Positions 17,507 through 25,418 of a stretch of DNA of 64,000 nt are shown here, piece after piece. Position 1 is the stretch's first letter, and each line of letters begins with the position of its first letter. The position numbers and the translations under genes are program-made. The stretch spans positions 1-64,000 of the forward strand of contig NZ_AUBA01000003.1 in NCBI RefSeq assembly GCF_000429005.1. Direction: 5' to 3'. The DNA is from Novosphingobium acidiphilum DSM 19966. Its GTDB lineage: Bacteria > Pseudomonadota > Alphaproteobacteria > Sphingomonadales > Sphingomonadaceae. The notes under the pieces are model-generated. The model saw only the letters and a list, made by a program, of their open reading frames with translations. It ran no database searches and was not told where the DNA came from.

Positions 17507-18766
17507 TTGACATTTCTGCGCCAGCGCGCGATCGCAGTCCTGGCGGTCACGTTCTTTGCCCTGCTGGTTTCTGCGGGTGTGCGGTCGGCGCCGTCGGTGC
17601 TGATGGTGCCGCTTTCGCTGCATTTCGGCTGGGACCGGGCGACGATTTCGGCAACATCGGCGGTGGGCATCGTGCTTTATGGCCTGGTCGGTCCGTTTGC
17701 CGCGGCGTTGATGATGTCGTTCGGCATCCGGCGCACGATGGCCAGCGGGCTGTTGCTGATGGGCCTGGCCACGCTGGCCAGCCAGTTCATGAGCCAAAGC
17801 TGGCATTATCTGCTGACCTGGGGCGTGCTGTCGGGGCTGGGCAGCGGTGCGGTGGCCAGTGTGCTGGGTGCTGCGGTCGTCGCGCGCTGGTTTGCCAAAC
17901 GGCAGGGGCTGGCGATGGGGGTGCTGTCGGCCAGTACGGCAACCGGATCGCTGATCTTTCTGCCGGTGCTGGCCTGGCTGACCAGTACCGGCGCCTGGTT
18001 GCCGGTGGTGCGCCTGGTCGGTGCGGTGTGTCTGGTGCTGGTGCCGCTGGTGCTGTGGCTGGTGCCCGAACACCCCGGCGATGTCGGTGCGCGCCGCTTT
18101 GGCGAGGATCATGCACCGGCGGCACCCGCGCCCGTGGCGGCGCGTGATGCGCTGGCCTTTGCGTTTTCGGCGTTGGGCCGTGCCGTGCGCGTGCCGATGT
18201 TCTGGATGCTGTTCGGCACGTTTTTCGTCTGCGGGCTGACCACCAATGGCCTGGTTGGCACGCATCTGATCGCGTTTTGTGGCGACCACGGCATTGCACC
18301 GGTGGCAGCGGCCGGATTGTTGTCGACGATGGGGCTGTTCGATCTGGTGGGCACGACGGCGTCGGGCTGGCTGACCGACCGGTATGATCCGCGTCGCCTG
18401 CTGGTGGCCTATTACGGGTTGCGCGGAATTTCTCTGATCGTGCTGCCGTTCTGCAATTTCGGTACGGCCAGCCTGGCGGTGTTTGCGGTGTTCTACGGGC
18501 TCGACTGGATTGCCACGGTGCCGCCGACGGTGGCGCTGGCCACGCGCACCTTTGGCGCGCGCGAGGCGCCGGTGGTGTTCGGCTGGGTCAATGTCGGGCA
18601 CCAGCTTGGCGCGGCCACCGCCGCGTTTGGCGCAGGGCTCGTGCGGCAGGAATTCGGCAGCTACAATCCGGCGTTCGTGATTGCCGGGATATTCGGGGTG
18701 GTCGCCGCCGGACTGCTGATCGCGCAGATCGCGTCTGGCCCGCGTTACCGGCTTCAGCCGGCCTGA
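17507..18766 (+). CDS. MFS transporter, monocarboxylate (OFA-like) type
   Basis: A 419-residue, 12-helix major facilitator. The pattern FGWDRATISATSAVGIVLYGLVGP near the N-terminus and the two-half organisation fit the oxalate/formate-antiporter-like monocarboxylate carriers. The TTG at 17507 is preceded by GAAGGAG with good spacing, and no ATG lies near, so a TTG start is the best choice. The loop motif FAKRQGLAMGV and LTDRYDPRRLL are seen. Substrate unknown. It is convergent with the HD-domain gene, overlapping it by 13 bases. Confidence 0.82.
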   Translation: MTFLRQRAIAVLAVTFFALLVSAGVRSAPSVLMVPLSLHFGWDRATISATSAVGIVLYGLVGPFAAALMMSFGIRRTMASGLLLMGLATLASQFMSQSWHYLLTWGVLSGLGSGAVASVLGAAVVARWFAKRQGLAMGVLSASTATGSLIFLPVLAWLTSTGAWLPVVRLVGAVCLVLVPLVLWLVPEHPGDVGARRFGEDHAPAAPAPVAARDALAFAFSALGRAVRVPMFWMLFGTFFVCGLTTNGLVGTHLIAFCGDHGIAPVAAAGLLSTMGLFDLVGTTASGWLTDRYDPRRLLVAYYGLRGISLIVLPFCNFGTASLAVFAVFYGLDWIATVPPTVALATRTFGAREAPVVFGWVNVGHQLGAATAAFGAGLVRQEFGSYNPAFVIAGIFGVVAAGLLIAQIASGPRYRLQPA

Positions 18767-19308
18767 CGCATCGCGCCCACGATGCGGTCGTGGTGGCTGG
18801 CCAGATCTGGCACGATCCAGCCCACGCGTTTGCCGGCATCGTCGTAATGGCGCAGGCGGACGGCCTGTTCAAACCAGGGGTTCGCCGCGAAATCGGCGAT
18901 TTCCGGCGCCGCCATTGCCCCGCCCTGCAACGTCAGGCTCAGCTTTGATGCGCCCGACAGTGCCTCGGCATAGCCGGGCACGGTGGCGCAGAGATAGCGT
19001 TTGGCTGCGACATGCAGCCGTACCGGCTCGGTCACCTCGGGCCCGAACCAGCGCGACAGGAATTGCGCGCCAAGCGCCTCGTGCTGCGCGTCGTGCGCTA
19101 CGGTTTCGGCCATGGCGCCCGCATCATCGATGAACTGGCCGATATCGTGCAGCAGCGCCGCCACGATCACCGCATCGTCCTCGCCCGCTTCGATCGCCAA
19201 CCGGCCGCATTGCAGGACGTGGTCGATCTGGGTCACGTCCTCGCCATAACGCTGTGCGCCAAACCGGGTGATCAGCGCGGCAATCGTGTCAAAGCGGGGG
19301 TCGGTCAT
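18754..19308 (-). CDS. HD-domain protein, PhnZ-like
   Basis: A 184-residue HD-fold metalloprotein. Candidate metal ligands are H30, H54-D55 (LLHDIGQ), H76 and H99, followed by K103. The N-terminal YGEDVTQIDHVLQCGRLA closely follows the layout of the phosphonate-degrading di-iron oxygenase family typified by PhnZ, which oxidises 2-amino-1-hydroxyethylphosphonate. No phosphonate transport or PhnY-like gene is adjacent, so an oxidoreductase role on another substrate (compare MIOX-type HD oxygenases) or plain phosphohydrolase activity remain possible. ATG at 19308 gives the family's usual length. Confidence 0.65.
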   Translation of the reverse strand: MTDPRFDTIAALITRFGAQRYGEDVTQIDHVLQCGRLAIEAGEDDAVIVAALLHDIGQFIDDAGAMAETVAHDAQHEALGAQFLSRWFGPEVTEPVRLHVAAKRYLCATVPGYAEALSGASKLSLTLQGGAMAAPEIADFAANPWFEQAVRLRHYDDAGKRVGWIVPDLASHHDRIVGAMRQAG

Positions 19309-19446
19309 GGTGCCGCCATACCGCAGCCGGGGCAGCGGCGCGACTGTTGCCGCACATTGTGACATGCCCGTCAGACGCTTTGACGAAGCGTCCTGCGGGC
19401 ATTAGCCACTGACCCAGATTCCAACCCGTTGCCCAAGGACATTTGC

Positions 19447-20460
19447 ATGCGTATTCGTCTGATATCGCTTGTCGCTCTTGCCGCTGCCGGTCTGGCGGGG
19501 CCGGCTCGGGCCGCTCCTGCCGATTACAGCGTGGTTGCGCGTATTCCCGGCGCCGATGGCAGCTGGGATTATGCCTCGGTCGATCCGGTGCGCGGGCAAT
19601 TGTACGTCGCGCGCGCCGATGCGGTGATGGCGGTCGATCTGGCCACCGGCAAAGTGACCGACCACCTTGCCCCGGCGCAACGGTCGCACGAAGTCCTGCC
19701 GATCGACAAGGGCGCAACCCTGGTCGAAACCGATGGCACCAGCGGCACGACGCGGTTCCTCGATGCCGCGACCGGCGCGCAGATCGCGCAAGTCGCCACC
19801 GGCAAAAAGCCCGATTACGCCTATCAGGATGCCACGACCGGCCTGATCGTGGTGATGAACCCCGGCAGCAACGCCGTGGTGCTGATCGATCCGGCAACCC
19901 ACGCGATTGTCCGCACGATCACTGTGGCGGGCGGGCTTGAAGCCGGCGACAGCGATGGCAAGGGCCATGCGTTCATCAATCTGGAAGAATCCAATGCCCT
20001 GGCTGAAGTCGATCTGGTGGCGGGCACGCTGATGCGGACCATTCCCCTGACCGGCTGTGACGGGCCGACCGGCCTGGCCATGCAGTCGGGTGGCACGCGG
20101 GTGATGTCGGCCTGCGCCAACGGAGTTGCGACCGTTGTCGATGCCGCCAGTGGCAAGCTGGTGCAGACCCTGCCCGTGGGCAAGGGCCCCGATGCCGTCA
20201 TCGCCGATCCGACGCGCAATCTGGTGTTTGTGCCGGCTGGCCGCGATGGCAATCTGACCGCAATTTCGACCGCCGATCCGGCGCACTATGCCGTGGTCGC
20301 CACCATTCCAACCCAGGTCGGCGCGCGCACCGGCGCGCTCGATCCGCGCACGGGCAGGATCTATCTGCCCGCAGCATCGTACCTGCCCGCCGCCGCGGGG
20401 CAGCGCCCGCAGGCCAAGCCGGGCAGCTTTGTCGTGGTGGTGGTCGCGCCAAAGGGCTGA
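19447..20460 (+). CDS. Exported YVTN-type beta-propeller protein
   Basis: A 337-residue protein with a signal peptide (about 1-22, ending GPARA) and repeated blades of the YVTN/NHL-like kind. Repeating patterns such as LYVARADAVMAVDLATGKV, FLDAATGAQIAQVATGKKP and VTVVDAASGKLVQTLPVGKGPD are visible about every 40-45 residues. It probably folds as a periplasmic six- or seven-bladed propeller for binding; no enzyme motif is seen. The ATG at 19447 follows AAGGA at suitable distance. An alpha/beta hydrolase with a signal peptide follows after 34 bases, so the two may work together in the periplasm. Confidence 0.75.
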   Translation: MRIRLISLVALAAAGLAGPARAAPADYSVVARIPGADGSWDYASVDPVRGQLYVARADAVMAVDLATGKVTDHLAPAQRSHEVLPIDKGATLVETDGTSGTTRFLDAATGAQIAQVATGKKPDYAYQDATTGLIVVMNPGSNAVVLIDPATHAIVRTITVAGGLEAGDSDGKGHAFINLEESNALAEVDLVAGTLMRTIPLTGCDGPTGLAMQSGGTRVMSACANGVATVVDAASGKLVQTLPVGKGPDAVIADPTRNLVFVPAGRDGNLTAISTADPAHYAVVATIPTQVGARTGALDPRTGRIYLPAASYLPAAAGQRPQAKPGSFVVVVVAPKG

Positions 20461-20494
20461 TACTCTGCCCGTCCTTGACGGGGGAGAATCAGCG

Positions 20495-21376
20495 ATGCGC
20501 GCCAACAGTTTGTCCACTCTGCTTGCCGCCGGCTTGATGCTGGCGGCAGGTCCTGCGTTTGCCCAGGACAGCACCGGTTTGCGCGCGATCGGTACCGATG
20601 CGCCACGCGACGCCGCGCATCCTGCCCAGCTGGTGCAGATCCGGTATCCTTCTGCAGGCCTTATGATCCCGGCACGGCTGTTCGTGGCGGCGGGTGCCGG
20701 CGCGCATCCCACGATCCTGCTGCTCCACGGCTTTCCGGGTACCGAACTCAATCTCGATCTGGCGCGGGTGTTGCAGCGCGATGGCTGGAACGTGCTCGCG
20801 ATCCATTATCGCGGGGTGTGGGGTGCGCCGGGCCAGTTCAGCTATGGCCATGTGGTCGAAGATGCCCATGCCGCGCTGGCGTGGCTGCGTTCGCCCGAGG
20901 GTGTGGCGCACGGCGTCGATCCGCAAAGGATTGTCGTGCTGGGGCACAGCATGGGCGGGTTTGCCACGGTCATGCTGGGCGATGACCGGCAGGTGTCGGG
21001 GTATGTGCTGATTTCGGCGGCGGACATGGTGCAGGCGACGCTGGCTGCCAATGCCAACCCGGCCGCAAGGGCGGAATTTTCCGACGATGCCAGCTATACC
21101 AATGCGCCTCTGGCTGCGCTGGTGGCCGAGGCGCAGACCCATGTTTCCGATTGGCAATGGTCGGCGCGCGCCGCGCAAATCGCGCCACGCCCGGTGCTGG
21201 TGATCACGTCGGACGACGGCCTTGCGGCCACCGGCACGGCCGCCGCCGCCGCGGCGGGCGGTGCCCGGCCCGCCCAGGTCATTCACATGACCACCGACCA
21301 CAGCTTCAACGATCATCGCACGGCGCTGGCAGCGGCGGTGCTGACGTGGCTGCACGCGACATTTCCCCGGCCCTGA
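20495..21376 (+). CDS. Exported alpha/beta hydrolase
   Basis: A 293-residue serine hydrolase with a signal peptide (1-23, ending AFA). The oxyanion-type HGFPG lies at 79-83. The nucleophile elbow GHSMGG has S152. The likely acid lies in ITSDDG and the His in MTTDHSFNDH. Esterase or peptidase-like (S9-like) activity in the periplasm is inferred; the substrate is unknown. GGGGAGA precedes the ATG at 20495. It follows the propeller gene closely and precedes the PuuA-like gene by 53 bases. Confidence 0.82.
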   Translation: MRANSLSTLLAAGLMLAAGPAFAQDSTGLRAIGTDAPRDAAHPAQLVQIRYPSAGLMIPARLFVAAGAGAHPTILLLHGFPGTELNLDLARVLQRDGWNVLAIHYRGVWGAPGQFSYGHVVEDAHAALAWLRSPEGVAHGVDPQRIVVLGHSMGGFATVMLGDDRQVSGYVLISAADMVQATLAANANPAARAEFSDDASYTNAPLAALVAEAQTHVSDWQWSARAAQIAPRPVLVITSDDGLAATGTAAAAAAGGARPAQVIHMTTDHSFNDHRTALAAAVLTWLHATFPRP

Positions 21377-21414
21377 TCCGCGCCGCGCCTGTCTGGACAG
21401 CCCGGGGGGCATGG

Positions 21415-21432
21415 CATATGTGATCACACATG
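21415..21432. promoter_or_regulatory. Near-palindrome overlapping the glutamine-synthetase-like start codon
   Basis: CATATGTGATCACACATG is an 18-bp dyad with 8 of 9 pairs matched and a perfect core TGTGATCACA (21419-21428). Its last three bases are the ATG of the downstream gene. A protein bound here would block initiation directly. No good ribosome site is visible between the dyad and the ATG. Confidence 0.5.
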
Positions 21433-22800
21433 TCCCATGAACAGCAGGCCTCGCTGACGGCATTTCTGGCCGCGCATCCCGAAATCGATGGCGTCGAAGC
21501 CTTTGTTTTCGACATTGCGGGTGCGGCGAAAGGCAAATGGCTGGCGCGCGACAAGGCGCTGGCGCTCGATGCCAAGGGGCTGCCGATCCCGCTGTCGGTG
21601 TTTGCGCAGGACGCCTGGGGCTGCGACGTGATGGAGGCGGGGCTTGCCTTCGGCACCGGCGATCCCGATGGCACAGGCTATCCCGTCGCCGGGCGCTTTG
21701 CTGCAATCCCGTGGCTCGATGGGCGGGTGGCGCAGGCATTCCTGACAATGCGCAACAACGCGGGCGATGCGGCCGAGGCCGATCCGCGCGCGGCGCTTGC
21801 CGCGATCGTGGCGCGTTATGCCGCGCGCGGCCTGACCCCGGTGGTTGCGGTCGAACTGGAGTTCTATCTCTATCGCCTGATCGACGGGGTGCCGGTGCCG
21901 CCCGATGGCGCAGGGGCAGCCAGCTGGCGGCGCAACGATACTTTGTCGACCAGCGCGCTGGCCGCGCACCAGCCGCTGATCGACGCGATCCTGCAGGCCG
22001 CCCGGGCGATCGGTATCGCCGCCGACGGCGTGATCAGCGAGGCGGGCCCGGGCCAGTTCGAGCTGAACATCCTGCACCGCGCCGATGCGCTGGCGATGGC
22101 CGACGACGCCATGCTGATGCGGCGGATCGTGCGCGGCCTGGCCCAAAAACACGGGTTTGGCGCAACGTTCATGGCCAAACCTTATGGCGACGCTTCGGGC
22201 AGCGGCATGCATATTCATGCCAGCGTGAACGATGCCTGTGGCACCAATGTGATGGCCGATCCGGCCACAGGCGCGCCCGCGCCGCTGCTGTTCCATGCGG
22301 TGGCAGGGCTGGTTGCGGCCATGCCCGACACCATGCTGGCCTTTGCCCCCAACGCCAATTCGTTCCGCCGGTTCCGCCCCGACGCGCATGCGCCGGTGTC
22401 GGCCGGGTGGGGGCACGATGACCGGTCTGCCGCGATCCGCGTGATCGATGGCGCAAAGCTGGGGGTGGGCGGCCAAGCGACGCGGATCGAACACCGTATT
22501 TCGGGCGCCGATGCCAATGCCTATCTGGCGATGGGCGCCATGCTCGGCGCGATGTTGCAGGGGATCGAGGCGGGGCAGATGCCGCCGCCCCCGCAAAGCC
22601 CGCTCGATCCCGGCACCGGCGTCCGCCTGCCGGTGGAATGGGGTGCAGCCATCGACCGCTTTGCCGGATCGGACACGGTCGCGCAGATCTTCGGGCAACG
22701 GCTGCGCGCCATTGTTGTTGCGTGCAAGCGCCAGGATCGTGCAGCGTTCATCGCGCATATCGATCGCTTCGAGTATGATACGTATCTAACGCTGCTTTAA
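21430..22800 (+). CDS. Glutamine-synthetase-family ligase, gamma-glutamylputrescine-synthetase-like
   Basis: A 456-residue GS-fold ATP-dependent ligase. The glutamate/ATP site motifs are visible: VAVELEFYLYR near 139-149, EAGPGQFELNI near 204-214, GSGMHIHAS near 257-265, NSFRRFRPDAHAP near 308-320, and EHRISGADANAY. Family members of this length without the adenylylation Tyr loop act on amines, for example PuuA, which joins glutamate to putrescine. Placement near gabT, gabD, aguA and aguB in the same window supports a polyamine role. PuuB, PuuC and PuuD partners are not seen. Other amine substrates (ethanolamine, isopropylamine) are possible. Confidence 0.8.
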   Translation: MSHEQQASLTAFLAAHPEIDGVEAFVFDIAGAAKGKWLARDKALALDAKGLPIPLSVFAQDAWGCDVMEAGLAFGTGDPDGTGYPVAGRFAAIPWLDGRVAQAFLTMRNNAGDAAEADPRAALAAIVARYAARGLTPVVAVELEFYLYRLIDGVPVPPDGAGAASWRRNDTLSTSALAAHQPLIDAILQAARAIGIAADGVISEAGPGQFELNILHRADALAMADDAMLMRRIVRGLAQKHGFGATFMAKPYGDASGSGMHIHASVNDACGTNVMADPATGAPAPLLFHAVAGLVAAMPDTMLAFAPNANSFRRFRPDAHAPVSAGWGHDDRSAAIRVIDGAKLGVGGQATRIEHRISGADANAYLAMGAMLGAMLQGIEAGQMPPPPQSPLDPGTGVRLPVEWGAAIDRFAGSDTVAQIFGQRLRAIVVACKRQDRAAFIAHIDRFEYDTYLTLL

Positions 22801-22826
22801 ACCCACCGACACGGAGTCCTTGTCTC

Positions 22827-23183
22827 ATGAAGATGTACGCTTTTGCCGCCATCGCCCTGCTGGCGCCCGTTGCCGCCAGTGCGCAGGACGCCACCGCGGG
22901 CAAGGCCGTGTTTACCCAGTGCACCGCATGCCACGCCTACAAGCCCGGTGCCGTCGGCGTGGCCGCTCCCAATCTGTACGGGGTGGTCGGTCGCAAGGCG
23001 GCATCCACCCAGTTTTCCTATTCGGCCGCGCTCAAGGCGTCCAAGCTGACCTGGGACCCGGCAACGCTGAACACGTTTCTGAAGGCACCGGGCAAGCTTG
23101 TGCCGGGCACGCGCATGGTGATCGCGGTGACCAACGACACCCAGCGCGCGAACCTGGTCGCCTATCTTGCAACGCTGAAATAA
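22827..23183 (+). CDS. Small periplasmic class I cytochrome c
   Basis: A 118-residue c-type cytochrome with signal peptide (1-19, ending ASA), a haem-attachment motif CTACH (C32, C35, H36) and the likely axial Met M97 in PGTRM. The GVVGRKAAS segment and overall size fit the soluble cytochrome c2/c550 group. It would shuttle electrons in the periplasm. It follows the GS-like gene by 26 bases on the same strand, behind a reasonable ribosome site. It could accept electrons from a periplasmic amine-oxidising flavoprotein, but that is inference. Confidence 0.92.
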   Translation: MKMYAFAAIALLAPVAASAQDATAGKAVFTQCTACHAYKPGAVGVAAPNLYGVVGRKAASTQFSYSAALKASKLTWDPATLNTFLKAPGKLVPGTRMVIAVTNDTQRANLVAYLATLK

Positions 23184-23198
23184 GCGCCTGGCGGCAAG

Positions 23199-24125
23199 GT
23201 GCCGGGGGCCGGGGTGACCGCGCTGGGCCTGCCGCCCTTTGCCGCACTGCGCGCGTTTGAAGTGCTTGGCCGGGTCGGCGGGATACGTCGCGCCGGCCAG
23301 GAACTGGGGCTCGATCATACGGTGGTCAGCCGCCATGTGCGCGCGCTGGAAGACTGGCTGGGTGTGCCGCTGGTCGATCGCGGTGGTGGACGGGTGGCCC
23401 TGACCGAAGCCGGGCGCGCGTATCATGCACGGGTTTCTGCCGCGATCCACGATCTGGCCGCGGCCACGCGCGATGCGATGGCAACGGGCACAAGCGATGC
23501 GGTGCGGCTGTGGGCGGTGCCCGGTCTGGCCACGCAATGGCTGTCGGACCAATTGGCCGATTTCGAACGCAGCGATCCGGGCTTTGCCGTGGAACTGCGC
23601 CCCACCGATGCCTGTGCCAATCTTGCCCAGTTCCAGGCCGATGCCGATATCCGGTTCTATGGCGATGACTGGCCGCCGCGTCCGGGCGGCCCGGGGCTGC
23701 AGACACTCGAGCTGGCGCGTCCGCCCTTGATGATCGTCGCCAGCCCGCAACTGGCCGCCTCGCTTGATCTGACATGCGCTGCCGATCTGCTGTCGGCGCC
23801 ATTGCTGCACGAGGAACACCACGAACAGTGGCGCGCCTGGCTGGCGCACAATGGCGTGACGCCGACCGGGCACATGCTGGGCGGGCCGCTGTTGTGGCAT
23901 GCACATCTGGCGGTGGCCGCGGCGCGCCAGGGGCGCGGGCTGGCGCTGGCCAACCGGTTTCTGGTCGAACGCGATCTGGCCAGTGGCGCGCTGGTCGCGG
24001 TTGCGGTGCCGGGCACGCAGACCGTGGCGATCGGCAGTTACTGGTTCGTCGCGCGCGCCGATCGCTGGAGCAGCCCAGCAATCGCCCGCCTGCGCACCTT
24101 TTTGCGCCAGCGCGCGGGCGAATAA
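23199..24125 (+). CDS. LysR-family transcriptional regulator
   Basis: A 308-residue LysR protein with an N-terminal winged helix (LPPFAALRAFEVLGRVGGIRRAGQELG, then HTVVSRHVRALEDWLGVPLV) and a C-terminal substrate-binding domain. The start is GTG at 23199, with GTG 23214 as an alternative. GcvA-like organisation (LPPFAALRAFE) resembles the LysR at 28406-29350, and both end in a YWFVARAD/YYLTTPRD-type strand, so the two may share ancestry. It lies directly after the cytochrome c gene; its target is unknown, though regulation of the nearby amine catabolism genes is plausible. Confidence 0.85.
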   Translation: MPGAGVTALGLPPFAALRAFEVLGRVGGIRRAGQELGLDHTVVSRHVRALEDWLGVPLVDRGGGRVALTEAGRAYHARVSAAIHDLAAATRDAMATGTSDAVRLWAVPGLATQWLSDQLADFERSDPGFAVELRPTDACANLAQFQADADIRFYGDDWPPRPGGPGLQTLELARPPLMIVASPQLAASLDLTCAADLLSAPLLHEEHHEQWRAWLAHNGVTPTGHMLGGPLLWHAHLAVAAARQGRGLALANRFLVERDLASGALVAVAVPGTQTVAIGSYWFVARADRWSSPAIARLRTFLRQRAGE

Positions 24126-24349
24126 GCCCGATTGCGTCCCGCCACGTTTGCCCCTATGGGCACGCGTATGTTCGTCAAGCCGATCATTACCATCACCCCG
24201 AAACCCGCCGCCCATGCGCGGTTGGTGTCGGGGGCATGCGTGATCTGACCGCAGCCCGACCGAACACCAACCCCGCAACGGATGCAGCGGGGTTTACCAA
24301 CAGACACATGACCCCGCGCTGATCCCTGCAACAGACAGGAGAACACCGC

Positions 24350-25375
24350 ATGGTTTCCAGATTTGCCCCCGCCCAACGGCTGCATGTCGGCATTGTCGGC
24401 GCGACCGGACTGGTCGGCACGATGATCCGCGAGATCCTGGCCGAGCGCGATTTTCCGATGGCCAGCCTGCGCCTGTTTGCCTCGGCGCGATCGGCCGGGC
24501 GGGAGATCGATGGCGTGACCGTCGAGGACGCCGAAACGGCCGATTTCGCAGGCCTGGACCTGGTGCTGTTTTCCGCCGGCGGATCGACCTCGCGCGCGCT
24601 TGCGCCAAAGGCCGCGGCGGCGGGCGCGATCGTGATCGACAACAGTTCGGCCTGGCGGTCGGACCCGCGCGTGCCGCTGGTGGTCGCCGAGGTGAACCCG
24701 CAGGCGCTTGCCGATCTGCCGCTGGGGATCATTGCCAATCCCAACTGCACGACGATGGCGGCCATGCCGGTGCTGCGTCCGCTGCATGACGAAGCGGGGC
24801 TGACGCGGCTGGTGGTGTCAACCTATCAGGCGGTGTCGGGCGGCGGGCTTGCCGGGATCGATGTGCTGGCACGGCAGATCGATCACGTCGGCGGCCGGGC
24901 ACGCGATCTGGCGACCGGCGGGCACGGGCATCTGCCGGCGGCCGAAAAGTGGGCGGTACCGATCGCGCACAATGTCGTGCCGCTGAACTATGTGCTGGCC
25001 GAGGATGGCTATACCGAGGAAGAGCTGAAGCTGCGCGATGAAACGCGCAAGATCCTGGGCCTTGCCGACCTGCCGGTATCGGGCACGTGCGTGCGCGTGC
25101 CGGTGTTCACCGGGCATTCGCTGTCGATCAACGCCGAATTCGCGCGGCCCATCAGCCCGGCGCGCGCGTTGGAGCTGCTGGCCCAGGCGCCCGGGGTGGT
25201 AATCAGCGATGTGCCCAACCCGATCGAGGCCACCGGGCAGGACCCGGTGTTCGTCGGCCGCGTTCGGCCTGATCCCACGGTCGAACACGGGCTGGCGCTG
25301 TTCGTGGTGGGCGACAATCTGCGCAAAGGCGCCGCGCTCAACGCGGTGCAGATCGCCGAAGTGCTGCTGGGCTGA
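24350..25375 (+). CDS. asd: Aspartate-semialdehyde dehydrogenase
   Basis: A 341-residue Asd making aspartate semialdehyde from aspartyl phosphate with NADPH, for lysine/DAP, threonine and methionine synthesis. Motifs: N-terminal VGIVGATGLVGTMI Rossmann start, active-site C133 in NPNCTTM, STYQAVSGGG near 165-174, and the substrate-binding RVPVFTGHS. AGGAG lies at good distance before the ATG. A bidirectional terminator follows 6 bases after the stop. Confidence 0.95.
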   Translation: MVSRFAPAQRLHVGIVGATGLVGTMIREILAERDFPMASLRLFASARSAGREIDGVTVEDAETADFAGLDLVLFSAGGSTSRALAPKAAAAGAIVIDNSSAWRSDPRVPLVVAEVNPQALADLPLGIIANPNCTTMAAMPVLRPLHDEAGLTRLVVSTYQAVSGGGLAGIDVLARQIDHVGGRARDLATGGHGHLPAAEKWAVPIAHNVVPLNYVLAEDGYTEEELKLRDETRKILGLADLPVSGTCVRVPVFTGHSLSINAEFARPISPARALELLAQAPGVVISDVPNPIEATGQDPVFVGRVRPDPTVEHGLALFVVGDNLRKGAALNAVQIAEVLLG

Positions 25376-25380
25376 AACAA

Positions 25381-25418
25381 GGGGCGCCGTGTGCTGCGAA
25401 CGGCGCCCCCCGTTTTGT
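25381..25418. terminator. Bidirectional intrinsic terminator between asd and mmsA
   Basis: GGGGCGCCGT (25381-25390) pairs perfectly with ACGGCGCCCC (25400-25409) around a 9-base loop. It is flanked by AACAA on the left and GTTTTGTT on the right, so it can end both convergent transcripts. Confidence 0.85.

Noticed and set aside
15671..18601. A 976-codon minus-strand open frame joining copy A of the GtrC-like gene to sequence opposite the MFS gene
   Set aside because: The part beyond 17317 is antisense to a clear MFS transporter and is Gln/Arg/His-rich. The real gene starts at 17317.
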